64,000 nucleotides of DNA from Cardiocondyla obscurior (taxonomy: Eukaryota; Arthropoda; Insecta; Hymenoptera; Formicidae): contig NC_091875.1 in the NCBI RefSeq assembly GCF_019399895.1, positions 1,426,001 to 1,490,000 of the forward strand, read 5' to 3'. The first letter of the stretch is position 1. Each line of letters starts with the position of its first letter. The notes beneath the pieces are model-generated. The model made no database searches. It worked only from the letters and a program-made list of their open reading frames with translations, and was not told the origin of the DNA. Made by a program: the position numbers and the translations under genes. Shown here one piece after another: positions 25,801 through 40,800 of the stretch.

Positions 25801-28800
25801 CGTTCTGTTTGTTCTTATTTCCGGTTGTCTCGAAGGAAAAAGACTCGTTCGAGCATACAATAACTGCCAACGGTTATTGCGGTCGATACGTTTTTCGCTT
25901 CAAAAAATTTTTATTAAAATAGATCCGCAGACGTCCACGGTAGAACGAAACGAAAATAGAAGCTCAAAATTAATTTTTATTAATTATAATTATTATTTTA
26001 AAATTATAAAAAAAAAAAAGAAAATTTTTTGTTTTTAAAAGTAAAAATTATTGTTATTTAAAAAGTAAAATAATTGCGGACGAAATATTGTTATTATAAA
26101 ATGTGATTATTACAATCATAATAATTATCTTTTCGAATATGCACATTATTAACATGCAATTTAAATTTTATCATTTTGCATTACGTGGTGAAAACTCTTT
26201 GCATTTGAAATGCCGCTCACAATTTCTAGATTTAAATGAAAAATCAAAGAGAATATTTAAAAAAGAGAAGAAATGTGCGAGAGTAGGAGAAATTAGTTAT
26301 ACGCGTCGCAAGCAGTTATGCAGCCAGGTCACGGCAGGTCGTTGTCGAATAGAATCGATATTTGTCGAGCGAAATAATAAATGCTCCTTTTTGCCCGCTT
26401 CTCTTTTTTCACGTAAAAAGAAATTTAACCGAAGCAGCGTTCGACGTTACAAACAAAAAAAAAATATATCTGCACTTAAACTTTACTTGAAATTTAATCG
26501 ATCCGAAATTATTGCTATATAACAATTTCATTGGGTTTAAATTACATCTTAATTAAAAGTAAAAAAAAAAAAAAAAATACGGTATAACGTTGAAGCAAAT
26601 AATTACGCGAGCTTATTTATCTATACTTGCAAAAAAAAAGACTCTTTGATGTAAATTTTTTTTTAAGGATGATCGACTTTCGTTAAATTAATCCTTATAA
26701 AGGTTACCAATGGATAATGAGCGTCTTTTATCGAGATAGGTTATATACAATAATCTTTCTTTCCATTAAAAGCCGACCCATTAATTATCCACCGTGCATT
26801 ACGTGCGGCTGCAAATCGGTCATTTTAATAGCTTTGAAGTCTGTCGTATCGATATAAACGTCCCTTTTAACAATGATTATTATAATGAAATAATACCGGG
26901 GCTGCCTCTTCCTCGTTCCCTCTCCCCTTAATTTCCCTCGATGGGTCACTTACCGTAACTGAATTGTGATCTCGATGCCCATCGAGTTTAGTAATGATCG
27001 TTAATTAATTATTTGCAATTTTGTCCGCGATATGAATTTGTACGGAATAATGTATTTAATATCTAGCTTTCATCGTGGCATATATTTTCAAAGGTACAAG
27101 TATATTAAACAAGCGATTGCCTAATTATCATTTTTTAAATAACTATTTAAATTAATTTTCTTTATATTATATGTATAACTTCGTTTTAAACGCCAAAAAT
27201 ATTTTTTTGGGGTTCTTTTTTTTTTATATATTTTTTCTTTAAAGTTTTACTTCTCTTCTAACCGATGACGCAGTAAAAGGATTATAACGACGGTAACTTC
27301 TTCCTTGGGGGGACATCTTTATGTCGTCCTCGGATAATCCTCTCTCTAATCCGATGATATTGGACTATCGACTTGCTCAATGTCGCATAAGGCCCATTTC
27401 TAACGAAAGCTATCGGTACTCTGTATAACAACCCTTTTCGAACCACTTCGAGATAAGAAAATGGGAACGTAGGGAATACGACTCGCGTGGTCTTATCGCT
27501 GACCAAGGTAATATCTCTCCTTTGTACCCCTTCGAACCTAAATCAAGTCGATTAAACGGTGATTTAAGGCGAATAAGCCCACGGTGCTTCGACAATGATT
27601 CAACATATAAATTACAACATTGAAATCTTTCAGAAAAAAAAAAAGAAAGAAATGTAGACAGATTTTCTTTATGAATTTAATTATTTGTGTATTGTTAGAC
27701 CGACATGGGTTAAAGGGCTCTCAACTTGCAAAGAAATTTAATTCCGTTTATAAAATCAATATGATCTCTGGACTCTTATCGCGACTTGGATCAACCAACT
27801 CGTTACTTCCGTGGCACTACAGTCCAGAGTGAGCGGGTGCAATATTCGGAGGGCGAGTACCTCCCGTTAGTAATATTATACGATGCGTTGGAGAAGTGGG
27901 GACGAGAGGGCCAGTGAGCTATGGATCGTCGACCCTCGCAGTCGGCGGTTAACGTTCGGATGTCTCGTACGTTACGTTCGGAATCGTAATCCGAAAGGCG
28001 CGCGGGGTGATAAAGCACTACCCTTTGTATTTTCCAGGGTGAAAATCGCAGTAAACGTAAATTGTCTTAATTGGCGGAGTAATATCAAGTATATCTTCGT
28101 GAAAGTGAAAATGGCGACGTAGGCGGTAAAGAACTACCCCTTAAACTGTCCCGCATAAAACATGAGAGAGCTTGTGTTGTTGATAGGGATTAATTAATGG
28201 ATTAATATCGTAAATGGCAGAGAGGTAAAATTGTGCGTAAAAAATAAAAGTCGTAAGCAATGACGAAAAAAAAAATCTCCTAAGCTTTGCGGCAAGATTT
28301 TTAATTTCTTTAATCGATATTTATAAAAATTGCTTGTCGACAAAAAATATTAAGACTGATATCATTGAGAAATTAATTAACGCGTGCTAAAATTAAAATT
28401 TATAATTACAGTAGGACATTATTCATTGATAGGTAATTTTTTTTTTAGAAAATAAACTATGTAGCAGCTCTCGCTTTGAACCTAATAATTATTACATATG
28501 TACATGTACAGGTACATACGTGCACATAGAGGCGATTTCAATATGTTAATTCATGACTGCGGTTTAGAGCCTCAGAGCAATACTGATCGCTGATCAATTA
28601 GCTGTGACATGTTAATTTCACGAGGAATGCCAATTAATAATTTTCATTCACTATAATAATACGATAATTTAAAAGGAACTGAACAGACATACTTATATAA
28701 AAAGATAGGCGATAAAATAAAATTGCAATAGAGGGAAAAATGTTAGTGTGTGTGTAATTTAGAAAAGAAAATAAACCGAGCTTACGAATTTCTATTACGG

Positions 28801-31800
28801 AGAAAATAAAATGGTGAGTAGTCCTTCTAATTTGAAACGACTACTAGACGTCTTTACTAGGTGAAACGAAATAAAATCGTGCCTGTTGTAATAAAATAGC
28901 AATAAAAAGATAGATAATACCGTTAGATAATGATCTTCGTTCGAGAGCTATTCTCGAGACGCATCAATATAATTTGGATCGTTACTCAAAGCATCGCCAT
29001 TTCATCATGGTTCATGTTGTACAATCGTAAAAAAATGGGATGTTTTTGCGGTAACGATTTTGGAAAATAAATCTTGGGTCGTGAAAGACTTTTGGAAAGC
29101 CATCTACTTGGAAGAGGTGCACTCTGTTTATTTGAACTCTCGCGCTCGGTTTACATGCCTCAAAGGCGCACGAATGTTTACTGTTATCTGCCAACAAAGT
29201 TGATTGTACGTACCTGGTGCGTGACGTTTTTCTAATGCAGCAAAAATGACAAATTTAGTGTTCAGGAATTAAATGTAAAAAAAAAAAAAAGCAATAAAAG
29301 AAACATAGCTTATTTTGTAAATTTGGTTTTTAATTTAGAATTTAACATTATTGAGAGAAAGTGGTTAAAAGTTGAGACTTTTTTGCCAGATGATTGAAAA
29401 TAATCTTAAATAGAAAATGAATAAACCAACGTGCGTGCTTCTTTGCAAAGACTGACTGGTGGAAAAAAAATACGTCAAACTCGCGGATCCTTTGTCCCAC
29501 GTTTATAGCCTTTCTACCATGTGTACGTTTACGATCCTTGCCTTAAAAGCCTAAATAGCCTTTCTGCCTCTACCTCTGTGACTCACCCGCGATTCCGCGT
29601 GGAGAAAGATAGGGGAAGGGCACACACCCTCGTTTCGTTTTGATGAATATTTTGGTGATCAAAGATTTCCCATTTTTATGCTGCATTTCGTAGATATTCC
29701 TATGTCGTTTAAAGGATCAGCTTTAAAATTATAAAAAAAAAAAACTTATAGAATTATTCGCAATCTTTAAAATACTTTTTTCCTAAAATTTTTATTTATT
29801 GTTGATAAAAATATGAAAGTATCTTTTCTAATATAACAATTTTGATAAAATATAATTTATTAAATATTGAACATTTTTATAAACAGAGAGTGCCGGGCGG
29901 AGGGAGTGTGATTGTGGGGGGTGGCGGAGGATCGGCCACCCCCCAAGGAGCGCAGCAGGGTAACAGTCACAATCTGATGTACCGAGTGGTAGGCTCACGT
30001 GGGCACCCTGGTGGCCATCATCCGCATGTAAAGAAATCCGACAGTTCTCAGCAGACCGAGAGCTCGGTCTTCAAGCAACAGCAGCAGCAGAATTCAAACG
30101 GCTCTGGCAGCAGTATTAGCTCCAACAGCCAGCAATGGAAGAAATACATCGAAGCAGGCGCCGCAAGAGAGAGAGACAAGGAGGGTGCGCCACCCAGCCC
30201 TAGTCCCTCTAGGAGATCGCAGGTGAGGCGCTCTAAAAAATATTGAAATCTTTCGTCTTTGCATCCTTGAATTTAATTTTTTTTTTCTTTATTATAAATA
30301 AATTTTGTATCAAGGAAAAGACAATGTTGTCTCATCGTTTTTATTATTTAAAATAACAATATTACTAGTAATGTCATGTATTAAATGTAAATGTACAGGA
30401 TAAACATCGGAAGCAGACCATGGCCGAGTATGCAAATGGCGAAAAACCACAAAAAGTATCATCGGGCACGTCAACCAGCAATAGCAGTAAGGTTCGTGGG
30501 GTGCCGCAAAGCTTCGGCTATGTTAAAAGGCACAGTGCGGGTACCAGCTCCAGTCCGAATGGCGTTCAAAATGGCAGCAAGGACGCCACCAGGACAGCTC
30601 AAGTTAGTGCTGTGCCGAGGACCAAGGTAAAAAATTTATAATTACTGAAACGTACAATTGAAAATAAAGTCATTAAATGTAGAAATTTATGCAACAATTA
30701 GATTTTGTAAATCGAATATTTTACAATTGGTTTGAGACTGTTGAGATGTGGAAAAATTAAGTTTAATACCGAGTTATTTATTTGGAGCAGGTTAAGGTGT
30801 CCGGCGGTACACAAACATGCACTACGGAATTGCAAGCGAATTCCTCGGGATCAAATCAGGGTCATCACTACAAGAGTTACAGTCTTACAGGCCCCAGCGC
30901 TAGTCAACTCTCGCAATCAGTCCGAGATCGTCTCATGCTGGGTTCACAGAGCCTGCCGAAACCCGGTAGTCCAGAATTTGCTGCTCTTTTTGCGTCTGCT
31001 CATCATCGCGAAAGAGGAGCTGGCGTTGGACCAGCAAACGCGTCATTTTCACCCCGAGTATTGAAACCATCCGACGGCAGTCTCAGTGACACATGCAGTA
31101 ATTACGCTGCAGCTGACCTTCAAGGCTTTTACGGTACACCCAACAGCCCTTACACTACTTCATGGATGAGACACAGCAACACCTATACGCCAAGTGGACG
31201 GTCTCAAGGTAATCAAAGTATTATAATTTTAAAAAATATATTTTAAAGTAAGAAATTATATACACGTACAGCATTCGCCATTTTTATAATTATTTATTTA
31301 AATATTTTTATTTCTTACGAACTGGTATTACAATATAATTTTTTTTTTCCAGGAATGGGTTTGTGCGAGGCGGATAGCGTTGAATCATTGGGCTCGCATC
31401 GTGCGAGCTTGACACATGCTCGTCTCCTAATGCATCAGAGGGATTCTACAGGGTCCCCAGCACCGCCCAGATTAAACAGAAGTAACTCTATTAGGTAAGA
31501 AATTTTTTTTTTTTTTTTTGGCAAATATATATTTTAATTTTTGTTTTCTCGGTTGTAAGAAATTTTTGGACTATTAACAATATTTTATTTTAATAAAGCA
31601 GCAGTCGAGGCCATGAAATAACGCAAGACAATTTGATTGACCGTTTTAGCTATCTAAGGGACAGGACATTCCCAAGGTAGTGCGAAAATACACTCAACGA
31701 GTCTGTTTTCCACGCATAAGTATAAATTAATATAGCTGTAAAATCGTGATACACATATACACATTTGAGAATTGCTCTCACTTAAAGCACCTAAAACTTT

Positions 31801-34800
31801 GCGAAAAGCTTGATATTAAAGTATTAAACAAATTTTTTTATTTTACAAGAAAGAAAAAAAAACCTGAAAAATTTAGAATTAAAAGTTATAAAAGATAGGT
31901 AGGTTTTATAAATTTTTCTCTCTAAAATTTTATTTTTTTAACATTGAAATCCAAGAACTAGATTTGATAAAGCATTTGTAAGATTCACGCAATCTTGCAA
32001 ATATAATTCACAAAATGTATTTTATTCGTCTCCGAGATAATACATTGTGTTGATAGTTATTTGTCCAGCAGATTCTACGTTGCCTATTGTTGCCAAAGTT
32101 CGTCGTTTGATCGTGTTGCTTTTGCAGTATGCATGCGCGGATGCTTTATCAATATTCTGAGCAATGGAGAGCTATATTTCCGCTATATTCTCGTCCTTTC
32201 TACACGCGTTATCGTTGTAACAGTATTACGTAACTATTGGAGGATAATCTGGTTTGCTCGCGCGCGATCAAACGATACAATATTGAAATAAAAACTATTG
32301 ATAATGATAATAAATTTGAATTGGATAGTGGATCGATAGCTCTTACTCGATTCCCGCAGAATTGAGTGTGCGCAATATTGCAAAACTGTCTCGAAGTGGT
32401 CCTTAACTTCTTGTCGAGTGCAAGTAAGCTTATCTTTTAATTAGAGGTTCCTTCCCGGATCAGCTAATTGCGCGCACACTCGGCAAGTAGACAAGGGTGT
32501 TCTCGTTACCGAGTCTATCCAAGACACTCGAGACTCTCCTCTGTTGGTTCAAACAGCACGCGACTGGTACTCTTGACTCACTCTCAGGTCGTTGTAAATC
32601 TTTTGTGACATAATATCGCCTTGCAGCTACTACTAAAATAATTTATCTACAACTTTTCCTAAATAATATTTGAATTCTATTTTAAGAAAGTCAATTATGT
32701 AAAAGTTTCTTTTTTTTAATCGATAAGGTGTTTTATATCGAAGGACGAACTTTTTGAAATTTATGTTAAATAAAGCAATCGTTTAGAAATGTCCAGGGAG
32801 AATTTAAAAAACACGTCGCATTTGTGTCTCCACAGGTCCACTAAGAGCGAGAAGATGTACCCGTCGATGCTGGCACGTGGGAGCGGCGCTTCATCTTCGG
32901 TGGGCGAGGAAGTCGGCATTGGCATGGGAGTCGGAGTCGAGCCGTATTACAGCGTTCCTGTGGGATCGGCAGGATGCGCCGGTCAGCATTGGTCTCAACC
33001 GACGTCACCGACACCCACGCACACCTCACGACAACCACCAAACTTGTATCAACACGTACACAAAGATGATGACAGTAAGTGGCATCATAAAAAATAAATT
33101 ATAAAATATAAGATTTTTATGTAAAACAAAAAGAAAGAATTTTTTCGCAAAAATTGATTATGCCTTTAACCGTACAATAAAAAGTCTTTTGCGATATTGT
33201 TTCAGTTCACGGATCCTCGGTGTCTTTAGTGTCCACCGCGAGCAGTCTTTACAGCTCGGCTGAAGAAAAGCAGGCACACGAATTGAGAAAATTGCGTCGC
33301 GAATTGCTGGACGCTCAGGAGAAGGTGCATTCATTAACCAGTCAGCTTTCTACAAACGTAAGTACACAATTTGTAACTGCATGTTAAAGTGTTCGTTCTT
33401 CATTAATTGTTACGGCTGTTGGTATCTGCAACGATTGCGTGACGATTAATACACAGTCGTATCGTCGCAATTGCAGATAGCTATTAATTAACGCGTTCAG
33501 ATCTGTCACGGTTGTAAGCCGGACACATGATGCAGTTTAGCTGCACGGAAACAGAGCAAATTGACGCAGATGATTAGTCGTAATTAATCGACAATTAGTA
33601 AGCTCACGAGTAGTCTCTAATAGCTTTGAATCTCTCCGGAACCTGTTGCGAAGATCCGCGTGGCTTGCATTTCGCTAACAAGTTTATTAACTTTTATTTA
33701 TTTTACACTTAGTACATTTTAAATATTAAAATTGAAACTTTGTTCACTTCATAGGTATTTCTTGCTTTTTTTTTTTATTTTTTTTTTTTTAATAAATTCT
33801 TACAATTTTAATTTAATTTAAAACGTTTTATTTAAAAAATTTAATAACACAGAAATTATATTCTTAAACACTTAAATAAAAACGCTAGTTTAAAAAAAAT
33901 GTAGAAAATGAAGAATATCGTGCGTTTGGAAAGGCATTTATAATCCCGGAAACAAAGTATTCGATATATCACGTCGATATCCAGTCGAGGATAAATAGTT
34001 TTAGTTTGAAAAGCGCGCGTGGTAGCGTGAGCGTGAATCGCGGCCACGCTTCTTTCTATTGGTCGACACGCCAAAACGTCGTGATCCCCATACTCGTTGC
34101 ACCTGCAGCTAATTGGCCGTGATACCACGATGTTTCGGGTCGTCGACCAATCAGACGGAGCGTCACTCGGGCCCCATGAACCGCCACCAAGTGCAACAGA
34201 TCGCGCTCCGTACGTTCGCGCATTCAGTTGGTGTCGAGATGCGCATTGCGTGGTGTTGTGTGTCTTGTGCCTCGTGATTTTTCCTTCGCGAATACGATCG
34301 CGATTCGAAAGTAGCTTCTTTTTCTGCGATCGAGATCGTTACGCGGTGATGTGCTCAAGAGGCTCGTCGACGTGCGGATTGTAGAGATGACGGATCTAAA
34401 ACATCGACAAACGAAAGGATCGGAAACAGAAGTAAGCAATGGAAACGTTTGCCTCAGATCTATCGATTTTTTTTCGGATGCACGCGATGCATCAGACCAT
34501 CCTCTGATACGTTATCGCGTATTATCATAGACAAGATTGGAATTCTTAAATATTTTGAGCATTGATACGTTATGGTGGTACGACTTTATCTTGATACGAT
34601 TACATTACAAAAAAGAAAAAAAAAACAAAAAAAAAATGCGCGAGGAAATACGCACGTGCTTAACTTGAACGTCGACTTGTTTATGTAATGTAGTGCCGAA
34701 GGCAAAATTAAATTTATAAATTTTACTTAAGTAACTAATCACTGTTACGATTTAGATTACTTTTAATTCCGGTTGGGGAAGAGTTAATTAATTTTGTTTT

Positions 34801-37800
34801 ATTAAGCATTTACAAAATATTATCCGTTTAATATTATTTATATTAATTGTTTCGAAATGAGCTAGCCGAATTGGAAGTTGAAAGTCGTCTGAATTAGAGG
34901 AAATCTAGGAGAAAACAAACGGTGACGTATATCTGATAACTCGAGCAGACTTTCCCAGATGATCTCATGGTCAATTTTAACGGACCCTCGATCTCGCGTT
35001 AAATTAGACGCCACGAATTCACGCGTTTATCTCACTGGTTATCGCGATGTTCTCTAACATAAGTATGCCGCATTTCTCTCGCGTTACCCTTACAGCACAG
35101 TAACCTCTTTGCTGTACTCTCGACATTCGAAGATGCTAACGTGCGGAATATCCATGATTCAATCACCCTAAAAATGCATTTTTTTTTTTTTTATTTTAAT
35201 TAAATTCTCGTCTTTACCAAAAATCCATATAATTAAATTTTATTTCCAAATTTTTTCTCAAAACTAGAGAAAAATATATTAATCTGAATGTGATCGCGGT
35301 GATAAAATTTTTCTGTAGTTCCCTTGATCAACGGCTCGACTAACGCGCTAGTTTAGGTGTGATATGAAGATCGTTCGAATCAAAGAGGAAAAGTAATTGT
35401 TCGGGATCTCCCTTGTTATCCTTTGACGTGACTGAGATGCCGGTGTTGCGGTGAGGAGACCTCGGCCGAGGTCACAGGTCCGTTCGTCGCACTCTCGGGC
35501 GTGCGCGCATGTACGTATAAGGTAGAAATGAAGGGAATCCTAAGTCGTAGAGTTCTTAAGAGTCGTGGATTTTTGCGCCAAGCTGCATCGCGCATTCCCG
35601 ACGCGTACACGTCGCCGTCGTCGTGTGCCATCCTCTTCGCTTTTTCTTTTTCTCTCGTCCGACCAGCTCGATTCTTAAAGAAATCGTCGCGTTATCGGTA
35701 CATACAGCTCTATCGGCATCCCGGTACTTGGTTTAGCCATATACCTTCGCGGAACGAGAACAGCATCTCGACATGGTACGCAAAATCCGACAATAAGAAA
35801 GGGTCACAAAGTAAAGTTTTACGAGTGCATAGAATTTTCTTAAAAAAGAAAAATTAACAAATAATAATTTTACCTTTATCGAGACATTTTATTACACTCT
35901 TCGAACACTTGTAACTACGCTTAGAAATTATTTATCGGCGTAATACAGTTCTGTGTTCTGAAACTGAACGCGCTATATTATTTTGAAGTATTTTCGTTTC
36001 AATGTTGTAATTATCAAAATGCATTTGTCAGGGTTTTAGCTTGGTAATACTAGATCTACAGTGCAAAGTGGAAAACTAAATCTTGCTAAACGATCGGGCG
36101 TACCGTAAGAGGAAAACAATCGGTCTAATTAGATTTCTGGAGCTAGTATGCGCTATCCTTCTTCGATGTCGCAGATTGGCGCCAAGGAGAGTAGCGCATA
36201 CAGTCGCAACACACACGCGCACGTGCACCTTAGCTAGCGTTGCACACTCTAATTGTACATTTAATTGCTCGTAGAACATAAATCGCCGCGGTGCGCTCGG
36301 CGAAGCGGAAAATCTAAAACGTTCGCTCGCTCGATCCAAAACGCGACCCGAATCGTTTCGTGCGAGTCTCGCTACATGATCGCTAATCGTCCAGATTTTT
36401 TTTTCCCTCCGACCGTTAATTGCACCGTAAACAAGCAAACCGCTGTTAATCCGTGAAAACGCAATCGTGGCGATCTTCTTTATCTTACCCATACAAAAGA
36501 AGCAACGAAGCTTCGGTTATTCCGCGTTGTAAAAATTCCACGCAGTTATTCCGATCTTCCGTAGAATCGCAGGCTTTCAATTAACATTTTAATTTATTTA
36601 ACATTATTTTAATTTCGAAAAAAAGATATCGTCGAGTAATTATAAAAAAAAAAAAAATTTTAAAGTACGCAGAAATATTTTCTCAGGAATTTTCTTATAT
36701 ATATATATATATTGTTTTTTTTTTTTACTAGTCGAAAGTTTCAGCGTAACGCGAAAACGCAATGAACCATATCACAGCACTGAACCATGTCTGTAATTAA
36801 GGGTTTAGACAGCAAAATATCGGTAGATGCTCTCCGGGTCCGGAAGCTGGGCAACAGGTAGTAAGGCTTTGTAGAAACCGACCACTGCCCCGGGGAATTT
36901 GAGAAGATGATTGGCTCGTACGTGGAAATTTAAATCTCTGTTCAACCCGATCCCCCCTGTTTTACGATCGCGTATCACGCTGCCCGTTATCGTAAATCTT
37001 GTAGTCTAATTTCTAATGATAGGCCGCGCGCGATAGAATATATGCTTATCATATCCGACAAATATATCGCTATCGATTGATCGCATTACCGGCATTTACC
37101 ACAAACATTTTTCCCGTGTTTTACGACTCTACAATTATGCCATTCGCCACTGATGCTTCTGGTATTCTTTAAAAGACAGACATAATTAGATAATCAGATT
37201 ATAAATTCAAATATACCACAATTTTATTTATACTCGCGAGAAGCTTCGGAATTAATTTCTTTCAGCAAGAATTTTATTTTTAATCGAAAAATTTTATTTA
37301 ATTTATGCGCGTCAGGTAGCGACCTATTCGCACAAGTGAGATGAAATTCTATATAAATTCTAAACGTTATCCTTTAAATCCGATTTTAAATTTACAACCA
37401 CGAATCGGCTTACAAAAGTAGAACACAACGCGCGTCCCTCGATCGTAAACAGAATTTTATTGTCTGAAAGTCCGCAATAAAATTGAAATAATAATAAAAA
37501 AATAAATTTTTTTTCGGGAACGATATCTTATAAAAAGAATTGCGGATCCGAGTCCCTTCGACAAATCGCTGTCGTGAATTTACGAAAGCGATTAGCGAAT
37601 ATTCAGCGAAAGAAGAAATGGCAGGGTAAAAAGGTTCGGTGCACGCCGTCGTTGCCGATCTTTGCAAGACATTGTATCGAAAGCAAGAGGGTAAGCTGAC
37701 AATGCGCACGCCCTATTTCGTTCTTTTGTGTCCAGGGTCCAAAGGCGCTGGGTAAGATTTACAACCTCGTCGTCTGACTCGGTTTATAGCGGTCACATTC

Positions 37801-40800
37801 GACTCCCAAAACGAAAGATTCTTTAAATCATTTTCCAAGAGCGTCGTCCTTCCAAAGAACTACGTTCATTGTAACGTTTTGCCATTTCGGTAGAACTCTA
37901 GGGTCCAGTAAGGCGGAATATTTTCTAGCCGATTTCCACGATGCGCGTTTGAATTTAATTAAATAACAAAAATAGTCCGCTATTACGTCGTATGTAAAAA
38001 GAATTTTAATTCTTTTAATTACATAGAAAGTTTCTAATAAGTACTCTCAATTAAATTCAATGCGCCTTTTGAAAAGAGAAACGCACGAAAAGAAAGTCTT
38101 CGTATCTCCCGGATATAAAGGAACTCCGGAACCCCCGGTGCTAATTGCAACTCGGAGTGACTCACGAGGCGAGTTCATTTAACGAGTGACTTCGTCGTAA
38201 AATGATTACGTCACTTCCGATCTAGCCTTCGATAACTCGGGGTGTTACGACACCTTGACCATGTGGCGCGGAAACATTTCTCGATCCAGATACCCGGTCA
38301 GATTGATTTTCAGAGTGCGATTAAAAGATCGCCCGAGTCGCGACTAGACAGCCAGCTAGCTTGATTAGGGATAACGTCACCCTGCCCCAGATACTTGGAC
38401 CTCGCGATGTTTGCATACGTACGCGTCGCATATATGACCCGTGCATACCATATTAATAATTCAATCACAACGACGATGTTTTTCTCGCGATATCTTGGCG
38501 GCCAACGAGCGTACATGCTTACAATTAAGACACGTAATGCGAAAATTTCTCCACTTGCTCGCTTCATTACGTCGTGTGTCTCACTGCTCTTCTGAGATTA
38601 CGCACTTGCATTGTATTTGGTCGATCGAGTGCCTTAAAAATTATTTGTAAAAAATTCAACGGACACGTTAGTCCTATTTTTTTTATTCCTACGTTTTTAA
38701 TTCGGGCTTTAATTGTTTGAATATTACGTAACGTGTTAGTATTTTTTTTTTTTTTTTTTTTTTTTTTACGTACTGTGTCTCAAAATTTAAATGCGGTACA
38801 GCTTTAATTGAAAATTTGCCATCTAATTGGTAATTCTGTCGAGCATCGGATTCCTTTTTCTTCTTTTTTTTTCCACTTTTGCGTAGACGATCATGCAACG
38901 TATATATTTCCATTAATTAATCTGTAATCTCTAGCCGCGCCTACATGCTGCACACATTACGCAGAGTAACTAATCACAAATAGTAATCGGCATCTATTGC
39001 CATCGATATACGTATACGTGTATTCGTATGTGTGTGTAGAATATTAAAATTAAATTGGGTATTAAACATTAAATATCAAATAATGCATATTAATTAGTGC
39101 ATTAATAATAAATATATTAATATTAGATTTAATGTTATATAAAATATACATATAAATAATTAATATTGAAAGAAAGTTTCTGCGTAAGCGAAATTTTTTA
39201 GAGCGGTACTATGAAATATTAAATAATATGTTGAACATTAAAGTTCCTGTTTTCCTTTAAAAAAAAAAAAAGCATTCTTTACTAGAAAGGGCGGTGAGGT
39301 ACATACACGTCTTAGGCGAATCATGAACTTAAAATGAAAGACAGCGTGTAGTGAGGGCACGCGTGGGAGTTCCGTTAATCCGCAGGACTTGCAGAGAGAC
39401 GGGTCCATTGGCGCAGTCAGCCATAAATTACGATCATTATTATCCTCGCGGTTCTCCCGCAAAACGACATCCAGCAGCACTCTCTATCTCGTGAAACTTT
39501 TACGGCCAGTTTCGATATTTTTTTTTCCCTTCGACAAAATGTCTCGCAATTTTTACTTTCATGGCTGGATTTTATGATTCAATTCGAATATAGATTATTT
39601 CGGTGATAAGTAAAGTCGATAATCAAAAAATCAGAGGCATGCTTATTTCAGAGTCGAAAAATAAGTAGATCGACAGGAAAGAAAGAGAGAAATTTTATTA
39701 TTTAAAAAGTCAATACATTTATGTGTGTTTTTAATATTTTAATATATTTTTTTTTTATCTTTTATGATATTTTAACGTTGTAATATTTTTTTATCGTTGT
39801 AAAAATATTGAGCTTTTTGGGAAAGAATCCAATTGTGTTAAAAACTATTGATCGGACTTTACGCCATTGAGCCCGAAGGGTTTAGCCCGGATCCTGCAGT
39901 CTCTCGTGACGAGTACGTACATATCAACCTTATCTTTTGTAGGCATTTTTTTCATAAAGCAAAGACGGTCCGGATCTCTGACTTCCTCGAATCTTTTTTT
40001 TTTTATTATTATTTATTTCGATATCGATGCCGGATCAATCCTAATTCGTCTTGATGGCGAATCAGCCATCCAATTATCAAAACTTAAACGAAGAATTCTC
40101 GCATTCTTTACGATTGCTCGATTAATGGAAATGGATTTCGCGAAGAATATAAAAAATAAATAAAAAAAAACATTCCGAAGACGGGCTTTCAGCTCGACGA
40201 GAATTAAAGTCGTTTCATTGATAATATGAATAATCCGCGGTTTTTAAACTCTTATTTATGTGCCAGCCTAGGATAGCTTTAGCACTTTGATCCAAATGAA
40301 TTACTTAGACCCTCGAGTGCTTACGTCGTTAAATCTTATACACCGAAATCTCCTCCGAATTTATATGTCCTTGAATCCCGAGATACTCGCGCGGAGAAAT
40401 GCCGGGTGGTTTAACAACGGAGAGAAGCTGCGAAAAGTAGAGACGTTCGTGAAGGCGGACGTGCGCGTTCAAGGCGGTCAGTTAATGCCCGGCATTAAGA
40501 GGAGAGACAAAAGGCGAAACAACAGCGCGACTTTTAATAAGTAGGGCTGCGGGATTGGCCGGGTAGTTGGCTCCAATCAAGCCTCTGGGTCTCGACGTCT
40601 GAGCCTCTACGGGGGCATTTGCCCGTTCGTGCGCACGTTACGTACTATCTGGCCCCGTGAATTAAACCCACGATATTAAGACGAATCATTATCGCCGCAC
40701 TTATTATTATCGCTGCCATCGCGTCTTCATCTTCGCTCCCGGTCCCGGCTTACGCTCGCGATCCTTTTGCCTCGCCGCTGAGCTTCGAATAGATCTGTGC

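Noticed and set aside
26103..26522. 139-codon + strand frame
   Set aside because: AT-rich with Ile and Lys bias, no splice sites or recognisable motif.
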